Assembly: GCA_963735025.1 (NCBI GenBank)
Contig: CAVTJG010000009.1
Span: forward strand, 1,922,001-1,986,000
Direction of reading: 5' to 3'
DNA: 64,000 bases
Origin: JAABRB01 sp963735025
GTDB taxonomy: Bacteria > Pseudomonadota > Gammaproteobacteria > Burkholderiales > SG8-39
Position 1 is the first letter of the stretch; each line of letters opens with the position of its first letter. The notes under the pieces are model-generated. The model was given only the letters and a program-made list of their open reading frames with translations, ran no database searches and was not told the DNA's origin. Of the stretch, positions 55,250-64,000 are shown one piece after another. Position numbers and translations under genes: made by a program.

Positions 55250-55468
55250 CCGGTCGAGAAGACAAGCCGCGATTGCAGCGCCCGCGTTGCGGCCGATTTG
55301 CCACGGATTGCGCGCCGGTATGCAAACCGCGTACTCTTCCACGCGACATGCGTACGCCTCTTTCCTGCGCCGGCACGTTCCGGCCACTCTGTACATCCGG
55401 CATCGATAAGATTTTGCGGGCAGCGATCGGCCGGGACCGGGCGGAATCGCCAACGCCCGGATTTCCGG

Positions 55469-56443
55469 ATGGGTGACCTTCGCTGCACCGGCCACGGCGA
55501 CGTCGAGGAGTCCGCGTCGTCGGAGTACACGGCAGGACACGTCAGGGTATCGCGTCGCGGCTTTCTGCTTTCCGTCGCCGCCGGCGCTGCTTCGCTCACC
55601 GGTTGCGCGGGGTTCCAAATCCCGGGAATGGCGAGCGCGGTGGAGCGCGGGTATGCGGACGTCCCGGGCACCCGGCTCTATTACGAGACCGCGGGCACGG
55701 GGCCATCCGTGGTGCTCATCCATGCATTCATGCTCGATACCCGCACATGGGACGACCAGTTCGAGCTGTATTCGCGATCCTACCGGGTGACACGCTACGA
55801 CGCACGCGGATTCGGCCGTTCGGAAGTGCCGCGTGCCGGCGAGCCCTATTCGCACGCCAACGACCTGGCGGCGCTCATCGAGCAACGCCGGCTCGGCCCG
55901 GTGCACGTCGTGGGCCTGTCGATGGGCGGGCGCATCGCGCTGGATTTCGCGGTGACGCACCCGGACCGACTGCGCAGCCTGACGCTCGTGGACACCGTGG
56001 TCGGCGGATGGCCATGGTCCCGGCAGTGGCTCGTGAGCTATTCCCCGGTCCTCGCCGCCGCGCGCCGGGGCGACATCGCGGCGGCGAAGCAGGCATGGCT
56101 CGAGCTCGATCTCTTCGCACAGATGCGCGCGCAGCCGGCCGTCGCGGAACGCGTGCACCAGATGGTGCACGATTACTCCGGGTGGCATCTCGTGAATCGC
56201 GATCCCGAGCGCCCGCCGCAGCCGCCGACGGTGTCGCAGCTGAGCAAGGTGCGCGTCCCGACTTTCGTGCTGGTCGGCGAACGCGATGTCCCGGAGTTGC
56301 AGACCATTTCCACGCAGGTCGAGCGTGGCGTTCCGGGCGCGCGGCGGGAAACCATCGATGGCGCCGGGCATCTGGCGAGCATGGAGGCGCCGCAGCGCGT
56401 CAACGACCTCGTGCTGCGATTTCTGGGCGGCCTGCAGGGCTGA
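55469..56443 (+). CDS. Alpha/beta hydrolase with Tat/lipoprotein-type signal
   Basis: 324 residues. Twin-arginine motif SRRGFLL and lipobox LTGC near residues 29-47 suggest Tat export and lipid anchoring. Core: DVPGTRLYYETAGTGPSVVL, nucleophile GLSMGG (Ser), DGAGHLASM (His). Esterase/lactonase-like; substrate unknown. Start uncertain upstream of the signal; ATG 55469 gives a 28-residue n-region. Confidence 0.8.
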   Translation: MGDLRCTGHGDVEESASSEYTAGHVRVSRRGFLLSVAAGAASLTGCAGFQIPGMASAVERGYADVPGTRLYYETAGTGPSVVLIHAFMLDTRTWDDQFELYSRSYRVTRYDARGFGRSEVPRAGEPYSHANDLAALIEQRRLGPVHVVGLSMGGRIALDFAVTHPDRLRSLTLVDTVVGGWPWSRQWLVSYSPVLAAARRGDIAAAKQAWLELDLFAQMRAQPAVAERVHQMVHDYSGWHLVNRDPERPPQPPTVSQLSKVRVPTFVLVGERDVPELQTISTQVERGVPGARRETIDGAGHLASMEAPQRVNDLVLRFLGGLQG

Positions 56444-56453
56444 CTCGGGCGCG

Positions 56454-56496
56454 TTGACCGCGGTCAAGCGTGGACCTTCTCGCTTCGCGCTAACAT
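56454..56496 (+). promoter_or_regulatory. FNR/DNR box and -10 for formate dehydrogenase
   Basis: TTGACCGCGGTCAA (56454-56467, a perfect palindrome, one mismatch per half to consensus) with TAACAT at 56491-56496, within one base of the class II position. Predicted start near 56502, leader about 82 bases to the beta-subunit ATG. Confidence 0.6.
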
Positions 56497-56583
56497 GACC
56501 CGAACGATCCAAAGATGCCGGTTGGACGGCGGCGCACCGCCGGGGGACTTATCCGTGCGGCCGAAACAATCGAAAGGCAGGCG

Positions 56584-58341
56584 ATGAACGACCGCGTCAA
56601 GCGTGCGACGATCCCGCTCAAGGAAGTCAAGCTGCGGGCCACGCCGAAGGGACGCCAGGTGGACCCGCAGGCGCTCGCGGACTTGCGGCGCCTGCTCGGC
56701 GAGGCGCCGCGGCGCCGCGACCTCGTCATCGAGTATCTGCACCGGATCCAGGACCGCTACGGTCACCTCGCCGACCGGCACCTCGTCGCACTGGCGCAGG
56801 AAATGCGCATGGCACTCACGGAGGTCTACGAGGTCGCGACGTTCTACCATCACTTCGACATCGTGCGAGGTGGTGAAATTGCGCCGCCCGCAATCACGGT
56901 CCGGGTATGCGATTCGGTCGCCTGCGAGCTGGCCGGCGCGCGCGCACTGCTGGAGAAGCTCCCGCGGATTCTCGGCAAGGACGTGCGCGTGATTCCGGCA
57001 CCGTGCATCGGTCGGTGCGAAGCGGCGCCTGCGGTGGTCGTGGGCCGCCATCCCGTCCTGCGTGCGACGCCCGACGCGGTGAAAGCCCTGGTCGCGAAGG
57101 GCTCGATCGAACATCCAGCCGCGAAGCCCGTCAAAAACGAGTCGTCCGTCACGCCCGCGACCTACGCGGCACCGGACGCGGTGAGTCCCGGCTATATCGA
57201 CTTCCGCGCGTATCGCGCCGCGGGTGGATATCGACTGATCGCGGACTGTCTGGCCGGGAAACGCACGCGCGAGGACGTCACGAAGACGATGGAAGACGCC
57301 GGGCTGCGCGGGCTGGGCGGCGCCGGATTCCCGGCGGGACGCAAGTGGCGCATCGTGGCTGCCGAGCCGGCGCCGCGCGTGATGGCGGTGAACATCGACG
57401 AGGGCGAGCCCGGGACATTCAAGGATCGCTACTATCTCGAGCGCGATCCGCATCGATTTCTCGAAGGCATGCTCGTTGCTGCGTGGGCCGCCGGCGTCGG
57501 CGAGATTTACGTCTACCTGCGCGACGAGTACGCAGGTTGCCGCGCGATCCTCGAGGGCGCGCTCGTGCAACTCCGTAAGAATCCTCCCTGCGCGCTGCCG
57601 CCGATTCACCTGCGACGCGGCGCGGGCGCGTACATCTGCGGCGAGGAATCGGCCATGATCGAGTCGATCGAGGGCAAGCGCGGCATGCCGCGTCTCCGGC
57701 CGCCCTACGTCGCGCAGATCGGGCTCTTCGGCTATCCAACGCTCGAGCACAACATGGAAACCGTGTACTGGGTGCGCGAGATCGTCGAGCGGGGCGCGGC
57801 CTGGTTCGCCGGCCACGGCCGCAACGGCAGGAAAGGTCTGCGCTCGTTCTCGGTCTCGGGACGCGTGAAGCGGCCCGGCGTGCATCTCGCGCCGGCCGGC
57901 ATCACGGTGCGCGAGCTGATCGACGAGTACTGCGGCGGGATGCTCCACGGGCACAAGTTGTATGCCTACCTACCCGGCGGCGCTTCCGGTGGAATTCTGC
58001 CGGCGTCCATGGACGACATACCGCTCGATTTCGACACGCTCAACGAGCACGGCTGCTTCATCGGGTCCGCGGCGATCGTGATCCTGTCGCAAGGTGACCG
58101 GGCGGTGGATGCGGCACGCAACCTGATCCGCTTCTTCCGCGACGAATCGTGCGGGCAATGCACGCCGTGTCGCGTCGGCACGGCGAAGGCGCTGACGCTG
58201 ATGGAATCCGAGGAATGGAACAAGCCGCTCCTCGAGGAACTGTGCCAGGCGATGGGCGACGCCTCGATCTGCGGCCTCGGGCAGGCGGCGCCGAATCCCA
58301 TTCGCTGCGTGGTGAAATACTTTCCCCACGAGTTGGAGTGA
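56584..58341 (+). CDS. NAD-dependent formate dehydrogenase beta subunit (fused NuoE and NuoF domains)
   Basis: 585 residues from ATG 56584. Residues about 40-175 are a NuoE/FdsG-type 2Fe-2S thioredoxin-like domain (VCDSVACELAGA, APCIGRCEAAP). Residues about 205-585 are a NuoF/FdsB-like NADH/FMN domain (GLRGLGGAGFPAGRKW, NIDEGEPGTFKDR, GAGAYICGEESAMI) with 4Fe-4S ligands ESCGQCTPCR and a later Cys. FdsG and FdsB are separate in Cupriavidus; the fused form matches Fdh1-type beta subunits of methylotrophs. Transfers formate electrons to NAD. Confidence 0.9.
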   Translation: MNDRVKRATIPLKEVKLRATPKGRQVDPQALADLRRLLGEAPRRRDLVIEYLHRIQDRYGHLADRHLVALAQEMRMALTEVYEVATFYHHFDIVRGGEIAPPAITVRVCDSVACELAGARALLEKLPRILGKDVRVIPAPCIGRCEAAPAVVVGRHPVLRATPDAVKALVAKGSIEHPAAKPVKNESSVTPATYAAPDAVSPGYIDFRAYRAAGGYRLIADCLAGKRTREDVTKTMEDAGLRGLGGAGFPAGRKWRIVAAEPAPRVMAVNIDEGEPGTFKDRYYLERDPHRFLEGMLVAAWAAGVGEIYVYLRDEYAGCRAILEGALVQLRKNPPCALPPIHLRRGAGAYICGEESAMIESIEGKRGMPRLRPPYVAQIGLFGYPTLEHNMETVYWVREIVERGAAWFAGHGRNGRKGLRSFSVSGRVKRPGVHLAPAGITVRELIDEYCGGMLHGHKLYAYLPGGASGGILPASMDDIPLDFDTLNEHGCFIGSAAIVILSQGDRAVDAARNLIRFFRDESCGQCTPCRVGTAKALTLMESEEWNKPLLEELCQAMGDASICGLGQAAPNPIRCVVKYFPHELE

Positions 58342-58382
58342 ACCGCCGGGCGGGTTCAGAATAACGGGTAACGGGAGTCGAG

Positions 58383-61193
58383 ATGGACCGAATCAGCACA
58401 GCGCAGACGGCGGCCATGCCGGTCGAGTTCTCGCTGAACGGCCGCAGCGTCGTCGGCCGCGCGGACGAGACGATCCTGCAAACCGCGCAGCAGTATGGTG
58501 TCGAGATTCCGCACCTCTGTTACAAGGACGGCCTGCGCCCGGACGGGAACTGCCGCGCGTGCGTCGTCGAGATCAAGGGCGAGCGGGTGCTCGCGCCTTC
58601 CTGCTGCCGCTATCCGCAAGCCGGAATGGAGGTCACGACCGACAGCGCGCGCGCGAAGGCCTCGCAGAAGATGGTCGTCGAGCTGCTGCTCTCCGACGTG
58701 ACCGAGGCGACGCGCACGCTCGATTCCGAGCTGGGCCGCTGGGCCAAGGCGCTCGAGATCGGCCAACCCCGGTTCGCGCGGCGCGACCAACCGGCAGCGG
58801 ATCTCTCGCACCCGGGAATCGCGGTGAATCTCGACGCGTGCATCCAGTGCACGCGCTGCCTGCGGGCCTGCCGCGAGGAGCAGGTGAACGACGTGATCGG
58901 CTACGCGTTCCGTGGCGAGCACTCGAAGATCGTCTTCGATTTCGACGACCCGATGGGCGAGTCGACCTGTGTGGCGTGCGGCGAGTGCGTGCAGGCCTGC
59001 CCGACCGGCGCGTTGATGCCGGCGCGCGATGCGGCGCTCCAGGTCGCCGACCGTACGGTCGACTCCGTGTGCCCATACTGCGGGGTCGGCTGCCAGCTCA
59101 CTTATCACGTCAAGGACAACCGGATCCTCCACGTCGAAGGGCGCGACGGACCCGCGAACCAGGGGCGCCTGTGCGTCAAGGGCCGCTACGGCTTCGACTA
59201 CGCGCACCACCGGCAACGGCTGACGAAACCGCTCATTCGCAAGGCCGACGCGCCGAAATCCGCCGATTTCACGATCGATCCGGAGAACTGGCGCGACGTG
59301 TTCCGCGAGGCGACCTGGGAAGAGGCGCTCGACCGCGCGGCGGGCGGGCTTGCGCGCATTCTCGAGCGCGACGGCAAGGGCGCGCTGGCCGGCTTCGGTT
59401 CGGCAAAAGGAACGAACGAGGAGGCGTACCTCTTCCAGAAGCTGGTGCGGACGGGCTTCGGCTCGAACAACGTCGATCACTGCACGCGGCTCTGCCACGC
59501 TTCGAGTGTCGCAGCGCTGCTCGAAGGCATCGGATCGGGCGCCGTCTCGAATCCTGTCAAGGATGTCACCAAGGCCGACGTGGTGCTCCTCATCGGTGCG
59601 AATCCGACCGTGAACCATCCCGTCGCCGCGACCTGGATGAAGAACGCCATGCAGCGTGGCACGCGATTCATCGTCGCAGACCCGCGCCGCACCGAGCTGG
59701 GACGCCACGCCTGGCGATTCCTGCAGTTCAAGGCGGACACCGACGTGGCGCTGCTCAATGCAATGCTGCACACGATCGTCGAAGAGGGACTCGTCAACGA
59801 GGCCTTCGTGCGCGACCGCTCGTCCGGCTACGAGGCGCTAGCGGCGAACGTGAAGGCGTTCAGCCCCGAGCTGATGGCACCGGTGTGCGGCATTGCGGCC
59901 GAAACGATCCGCGAGGTTGCGCGAGCTTATGCGACCTCGAAGGGCTCGATGATTCTCTGGGGCATGGGGATCTCGCAGCACATCCACGGCACCGACAATG
60001 CGCGCTGCCTCATCGCGCTGGCGGTGGCAACCGGCCAGATCGGCCGGCCCGGTACCGGACTGCATCCGCTGCGCGGACAGAACAACGTGCAAGGCGCTTC
60101 GGACTCGGGACTGATCCCGATGATGTATCCGGACTACCAGCGTGTCGACAATCCGGAGGCGAAGGCGCGGTTCGAGAAGCTGTGGGGCCGCGACCTCGCG
60201 CCAAAGCCCGGCCTGACGGTGGTCGAGATCGTCAACGCCGCGTGTGAAGGAAAGATCCGCGGGATGTACATCATGGGCGAGAATCCGGCGCTCTCCGACC
60301 CGGACGCGCATCATGCGCGCGACGGCCTCGCGAGTCTCGAGCACATGGTGGTGCAGGATATCTTTCTCACCGAGACCGCCTACCTCGCTGATGTCGTGCT
60401 GCCGGCCACTGCGTGGCCTGAAAAGAACGGGACAGTGACGAACACCGACCGCCTCGTGCAACTTGGCCGCAAGGCGATCGAGCCGCCGGGAGAGGCGCGC
60501 GAGGACCTCTGGATCATCGTCGAGCTGGCGAAGCGCCTGGGTCTCGGCTGGACGTACTCGCACCCGCGCGAAGTCTTCGACGAGATGCGCCAATGCATGG
60601 ATTCGATCGCCGGCATCACGTGGGAGCGTCTCGAGCGCGATTCTGCGGTGACCTATCCGTGCGAGAACGAAGGTGACCCGGGCGAGCCCGTGGTCTTCAC
60701 CGAGCACTTTCCGACCGCGACCGGCCGCGCCAAGTTCGTTCCCGCGGACTTGATTGCCGCAAACGAGCAGCCGGACCAGAAGTATCCGATGGTGCTGATC
60801 ACCGGTCGCCAGCTCGAGCACTGGCACACCGGCGCAATGACACGCCGCGCGGGCGTGCTGGACGCGATCGAGCCGGAGCCCATGGCGTCCATCCACCCGC
60901 TCGAGCTCGCCAGGCTGGGTGCGAAGCCCGGCGACGTCGTCACGGTCGCGTCGCGCCGGGGAAGCATCTCGCTCTACGCGCGCGCCGACGAGGGGACGCC
61001 GAAGGGCGCGGTGTTCATTCCGTTCTGCTACTACGAGGCGGCCGCCAATAAGCTCACCAATCCCGCGCTCGATCCGTTCGGCAAGATTCCCGAATTCAAG
61101 TACTGCGCGGTGCGCGTCACGAAGGGCGGGACGCAGCCGGTGCACGCGAGCTATGGCGGCGGACAGGTGCTGCGCGCGGAAGCGATGCGCTAG
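58383..61193 (+). CDS. NAD-dependent formate dehydrogenase alpha subunit, molybdenum/tungsten enzyme
   Basis: 936 residues. N-terminal NuoG-like 2Fe-2S and 4Fe-4S ligands (CYKDGLRPDGNCRACVVE, then a His-Cys region), 2x[4Fe-4S] ferredoxin (CIQCTRCLRACREE, CVACGECVQACP), then CPYCGVGCQLTY for the enzyme 4Fe-4S. Mo/W ligand Cys371 in CTRLCHASS, with His372. Cys rather than selenocysteine. The rest is the bis-MGD domain (GANPTVNHPVAATW, GQNNVQGASDSG). FDH accessory genes (fdhD) are not in the window. Confidence 0.93.
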   Translation: MDRISTAQTAAMPVEFSLNGRSVVGRADETILQTAQQYGVEIPHLCYKDGLRPDGNCRACVVEIKGERVLAPSCCRYPQAGMEVTTDSARAKASQKMVVELLLSDVTEATRTLDSELGRWAKALEIGQPRFARRDQPAADLSHPGIAVNLDACIQCTRCLRACREEQVNDVIGYAFRGEHSKIVFDFDDPMGESTCVACGECVQACPTGALMPARDAALQVADRTVDSVCPYCGVGCQLTYHVKDNRILHVEGRDGPANQGRLCVKGRYGFDYAHHRQRLTKPLIRKADAPKSADFTIDPENWRDVFREATWEEALDRAAGGLARILERDGKGALAGFGSAKGTNEEAYLFQKLVRTGFGSNNVDHCTRLCHASSVAALLEGIGSGAVSNPVKDVTKADVVLLIGANPTVNHPVAATWMKNAMQRGTRFIVADPRRTELGRHAWRFLQFKADTDVALLNAMLHTIVEEGLVNEAFVRDRSSGYEALAANVKAFSPELMAPVCGIAAETIREVARAYATSKGSMILWGMGISQHIHGTDNARCLIALAVATGQIGRPGTGLHPLRGQNNVQGASDSGLIPMMYPDYQRVDNPEAKARFEKLWGRDLAPKPGLTVVEIVNAACEGKIRGMYIMGENPALSDPDAHHARDGLASLEHMVVQDIFLTETAYLADVVLPATAWPEKNGTVTNTDRLVQLGRKAIEPPGEAREDLWIIVELAKRLGLGWTYSHPREVFDEMRQCMDSIAGITWERLERDSAVTYPCENEGDPGEPVVFTEHFPTATGRAKFVPADLIAANEQPDQKYPMVLITGRQLEHWHTGAMTRRAGVLDAIEPEPMASIHPLELARLGAKPGDVVTVASRRGSISLYARADEGTPKGAVFIPFCYYEAAANKLTNPALDPFGKIPEFKYCAVRVTKGGTQPVHASYGGGQVLRAEAMR

Positions 61194-61273
61194 AAAACCC
61201 TGAACGACTCCTCCTCATCCCACGGTCAATCCGCTCGGAGGCAAAGTCCGCGGGGATACAGTACTACTCGTCG

Positions 61274-63295
61274 ATGAACGTTGAACTTCCGCGCTGCGTG
61301 CGCTTCGGCCGCGAGGTCTGCGGTGACTTGGCCCAGGCCGAGCGCCGCGAATGGTGGCTCGCGAACGGACTCGGCGGCTATGCCGGGGGCACGATCGCCG
61401 GCACACTGACGCGCCGCTATCACGGCCTCCTGATCGCACCGATCAAGCCGCCGCTCGGCCGATATCTGGTTTTCGCCAAGGCTGACGCGACGCTCATCGA
61501 CGGCCAGCAGGCCTTCCAGCTGTTCTCGAATCGCTGGGGCGGTGACGCGGTCGATCCGCGCGGTTACATCAACCTGGAGTCATTTCGACTCGATGGCCGG
61601 ATGCCGGTGTGGCACTATGTTTTTGGCGATATTGCGATCGAGAGTCGCATTTGGCTGGAGCACGGGGCGAACACGGTTTACGTAGCATATCGCCTCATGC
61701 GTAGTCCGCACGCTGCCCGGAAGCTGCGTCTGCGAGTGAAGCTCCTGGTGAACGCGCGCGATCATCATGCCAGCGCGACGGCGGGCTCCTTCGACGCCGT
61801 GGTCGACATGCAAGGCCAGCGGCTGTACGTGCACCATCCACGCTTGTTCGACATGCACCTGGAGGCGCACGGCGGCGCGATCGCGCCGGATCGGACCTGG
61901 TACGGGAATTTCGACCTCGCGCTCGAGCGTGAGCGCGGGCTGCCGACCGACGATGCGCACCTGTGCGTCGGCGAGGCGGATCTCGAGCTCGCCGAGGACC
62001 AGTGGTGCGGCGTGGTCGCATCGCTGCACGAGGATGCCACGACGCACCTAGAGGATGCGATGCGCCGGTTTCTTGCGCGCGAGACGCAGCTCCTGCGCGG
62101 TGCGAGAGCGCGCACACCGCAGCTCGCGAGCGCGCCGGACTGGATCGACCAGCTGGTGCTCTCCGCGGACAGCTTCGTGTTCGCACGCCCGTCGCGCGAC
62201 GTTCCGGACGGCGAATCGGTGATCGCCGGCTATCCGTGGTTCGGCGACTGGGGGCGCGACACGATGATCGCGCTGCCTGGGCTCACGCTCGCTACCGGTC
62301 GCTACGAGTCGGCCTGGCTCATCCTGCTAACGTTCGCGCGCTTTGTCGATCGTGGCATGCTGCCGAACGTCTTTCCCGGCGACGGGGAGACCCCTGAATA
62401 CAACACGGCCGATGCCGCGCTGTGGTACTTCGAGGCGTGGCGCGCATATTTCGACTGCGTCGACGATCAGCCGTCGCTTGCCCTCGTCCTGCCGGTACTC
62501 GAGGAAATCGTCGACTGGCACGTGCGCGGCACTCGCTTCGGCATCCGGGTGGATCCGGCCGACGGATTGCTGTTCGCGGGCGAACCGGGCGCTCAGGTGA
62601 CATGGATGGACGCCAAGGTCGGCGAGTGGGTGGTGACGCCGCGGATCGGCAAACCGGTCGAGATCAACGCGCTCTGGTACAACGCGCTCGTCATTGCGGC
62701 GGACTTCGCCGCGCGCCTCGGTCGCGATGCGGGACGCTATCGCGCACTCGCCGATCGCGCGCGCGCGGGCTTTGCGCGATTCCGCAAGCCCATCGGCGGA
62801 CTGTTCGACGTCATCGATGGCCCGGACGGCACGGACGCGACTGTGCGGCCGAACCAGATCTTCGCCGTCAGTCTGCCGCACTCGCCTCTTGAGCGGCCCG
62901 ACCAGCTGGCGGTCGTCGAGCAGTGCGGCCGGGAGCTGCTTGCCTCGTACGGTCTGCGCTCGCTCGCGCCAGACCATCCCGATTTCAAGCGGCGCTACGA
63001 AGGCGGCGTATCGAAGCGCGACGGGTCCTACCATCAGGGCCCGGTATGGGCGTGGCTGCTCGGTCACTACGCGCTCGCCGTACATCGCGTCACCGGCGAC
63101 GCGGCAATGGCGCAGTCTTGTCTTGGCCCGATCCGCGACCATCTGAACGATGCGGGTCTCGGCACGGTCAGCGAGATCTTCGATGGCGCAGCACCGCACC
63201 TGCCGCGCGGCTGTCCGGCACAGGCGTGGTCGGTGGCGTGCATTCTGGAAGCCTGGTCGCGGCTCGAAGGACTGGGTGCGCGCAAAAACAAGTAA
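61274..63295 (+). CDS. Amylo-alpha-1,6-glucosidase (glycogen debranching enzyme-like)
   Basis: 673 residues. GDE N-terminal domain (LANGLGGYAGGTIAGTLTRRYHGLL) and C-terminal glycoside hydrolase catalytic barrel with GYPWFGDWGRDTMIALPGL, TADAALWYFEAW and SYHQGPVWAWLLG. Acid residues in GDWGRD and DAKVG are the likely catalytic pair. Acts on glycogen or related alpha-glucans; no glg genes adjacent. Confidence 0.9.
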   Translation: MNVELPRCVRFGREVCGDLAQAERREWWLANGLGGYAGGTIAGTLTRRYHGLLIAPIKPPLGRYLVFAKADATLIDGQQAFQLFSNRWGGDAVDPRGYINLESFRLDGRMPVWHYVFGDIAIESRIWLEHGANTVYVAYRLMRSPHAARKLRLRVKLLVNARDHHASATAGSFDAVVDMQGQRLYVHHPRLFDMHLEAHGGAIAPDRTWYGNFDLALERERGLPTDDAHLCVGEADLELAEDQWCGVVASLHEDATTHLEDAMRRFLARETQLLRGARARTPQLASAPDWIDQLVLSADSFVFARPSRDVPDGESVIAGYPWFGDWGRDTMIALPGLTLATGRYESAWLILLTFARFVDRGMLPNVFPGDGETPEYNTADAALWYFEAWRAYFDCVDDQPSLALVLPVLEEIVDWHVRGTRFGIRVDPADGLLFAGEPGAQVTWMDAKVGEWVVTPRIGKPVEINALWYNALVIAADFAARLGRDAGRYRALADRARAGFARFRKPIGGLFDVIDGPDGTDATVRPNQIFAVSLPHSPLERPDQLAVVEQCGRELLASYGLRSLAPDHPDFKRRYEGGVSKRDGSYHQGPVWAWLLGHYALAVHRVTGDAAMAQSCLGPIRDHLNDAGLGTVSEIFDGAAPHLPRGCPAQAWSVACILEAWSRLEGLGARKNK

Positions 63296-63333
63296 CATAC
63301 GAGTCGCATATCAATTGCGGGCCAGGAGGCGAG

Positions 63334-64000
63334 ATGGCGGCAGAGGAGCGCAAGAAGCGAACCATCATCGAGATCCGCGATTCGAAGCGGACCGGCGAGA
63401 AGATGGTCTACACGTCGGTGCTGGACTACACGTCCGCAAAATGGGCGGAAGCGGCAGGCGTGGACGTGTGCGTGGTCGGGGACAGCCTGGCGATGACATG
63501 CCACGGCCATCCGAACACCATCCCTGCCACGATGGACATGATGATCCTGCACTCGCAGGCCGTGCGGCGCGGCGCGCCGGGTACCTTCGTGCTCGGATGC
63601 ATGCCGTACCAAAGCTACAACACGATCGACCGCGCCCTCACGAACGCTGCGCGATTCATGCAGGAGGCGCTGTGCGACGCAGTCAAGCCGCAAGGCGGCA
63701 AGAGCCAGGCGCACATCCTGAAGGCGCTGGTCGATGCCGGCATCCCGACCGCCTCGCATATCGGCCTCACGCCGCACACCATCGCGACGTTCGGCGGATT
63801 CAAGATTCAGGGGCGCACCGCCGACGCGGCGATGAAGATCCTCGCGGACGCGCTCGCGATTCAGGATGCCGGCTGCTTCATGCTCGAGTTCGAGGCGGTG
63901 CCTGCAAAGATCGCCAAGGTCATCAGCGGCGAGCTCGAGATTCCGACGATCGGCATCGGTGCCGGTGTCGGAACGGACGGCCAGATCCTCCTCTCCTATG
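63334..64000 (+). CDS. panB: 3-methyl-2-oxobutanoate hydroxymethyltransferase, truncated by the window end
   Basis: 222 complete codons from ATG 63334 (CAGGAGG upstream), frame open to the end. MVYTSVLDYTSAKWAEAAGV, VGDSLAMTCHGHPNT, EALCDAVKPQGG, ASHIGLTPHT and FMLEFEAVPAKIA are PanB-like. First step of pantothenate synthesis; Mg ligands Asp/Glu in VVGDS and CFMLEFE. PanB usually has LTAYD near the start; here SVLDYT, a divergent subgroup. Confidence 0.85.
   Translation, partial: MAAEERKKRTIIEIRDSKRTGEKMVYTSVLDYTSAKWAEAAGVDVCVVGDSLAMTCHGHPNTIPATMDMMILHSQAVRRGAPGTFVLGCMPYQSYNTIDRALTNAARFMQEALCDAVKPQGGKSQAHILKALVDAGIPTASHIGLTPHTIATFGGFKIQGRTADAAMKILADALAIQDAGCFMLEFEAVPAKIAKVISGELEIPTIGIGAGVGTDGQILLSY

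Overview
The window is high-GC, densely packed chromosomal DNA, most likely from a denitrifying betaproteobacterium. That guess rests on a cd1 nitrite reductase locus, an SHP/DHC/cytochrome b561 operon, CreD, an NAD-linked formate dehydrogenase and an sNOR-like norSY-senC block of the kind known from Nitrosomonas. I saw no rRNA, tRNA, CRISPR array, insertion sequence or phage gene. The taxonomic call is an inference from gene content.

Layout. 1-2517: end of a cupin gene, a frameshifted 4Fe-4S protein, a small unknown, and nirE on the minus strand. 2561-2647: divergent control region with two FNR/DNR boxes. 2704-12641: nirI-nirS-nirC-nirF-nirDL-nirG-nirH-nirJ-nirN, that is nitrite reductase plus the heme d1 pathway. 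12680-15128: small exported protein (minus), nnrS, EamA transporter. 15264-18892 (minus): cytochrome b561, SHP, diheme cytochrome, response regulator, sensor kinase, with a PmrA/QseB-type box upstream. 19011-32149: the most unusual region. It holds ctaA (minus), then on the plus strand a 58-residue membrane peptide, a CuA subunit (norS-like), a heme-copper subunit I lacking the catalytic Tyr (norY-like), ctaB, senC, a cytochrome b/2Fe-2S/flavoreductase fusion, a membrane-anchored unknown, a cytochrome b/ferredoxin/FlpD fusion, a second atypical heme-copper subunit I, a second ctaA-like gene and DUF2249, ending at a convergent DNR-type regulator. 32284-40677: SirB2, alcohol dehydrogenase, a NarL-like protein with a degenerate receiver, L-aspartate dehydrogenase, ChaN/PDZ, an M1-type peptidase and unknowns. 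41087-49180: oxidoreductase, SpoIIAA-like, MAPEG, membrane proteins, CreD, DUF3617, epimerase, glycerol kinase. 49450-56443: DUF2889, sucCD, BTAD regulator, DUF1059, methyltransferase, nitrilase, Tat-type hydrolase. 56584-64000: formate dehydrogenase (fused NuoE/NuoF beta plus alpha), glycogen debranching enzyme, and panB cut by the window end.

How it fits together. NirS makes NO, and no norCB is present here. The two heme-copper proteins that lack the O2-reduction Tyr, together with NnrS and a DNR-type regulator, are the natural NO-handling candidates. The two cytochrome b fusions offer a hypothetical direct route from NAD(P)H or ferredoxin-like donors into these reductases. FNR/DNR-type boxes precede nirE, nirI, the norSY-like operon, the NarL-like gene and formate dehydrogenase, so one low-oxygen/NO regulon probably links them.

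Quality caveat. Ten genes carry single-base frame breaks, mostly +1 insertions, including genes that look functional (nirF, glpK, ctaA). This looks more like residual sequencing or assembly insertions than real gene decay.
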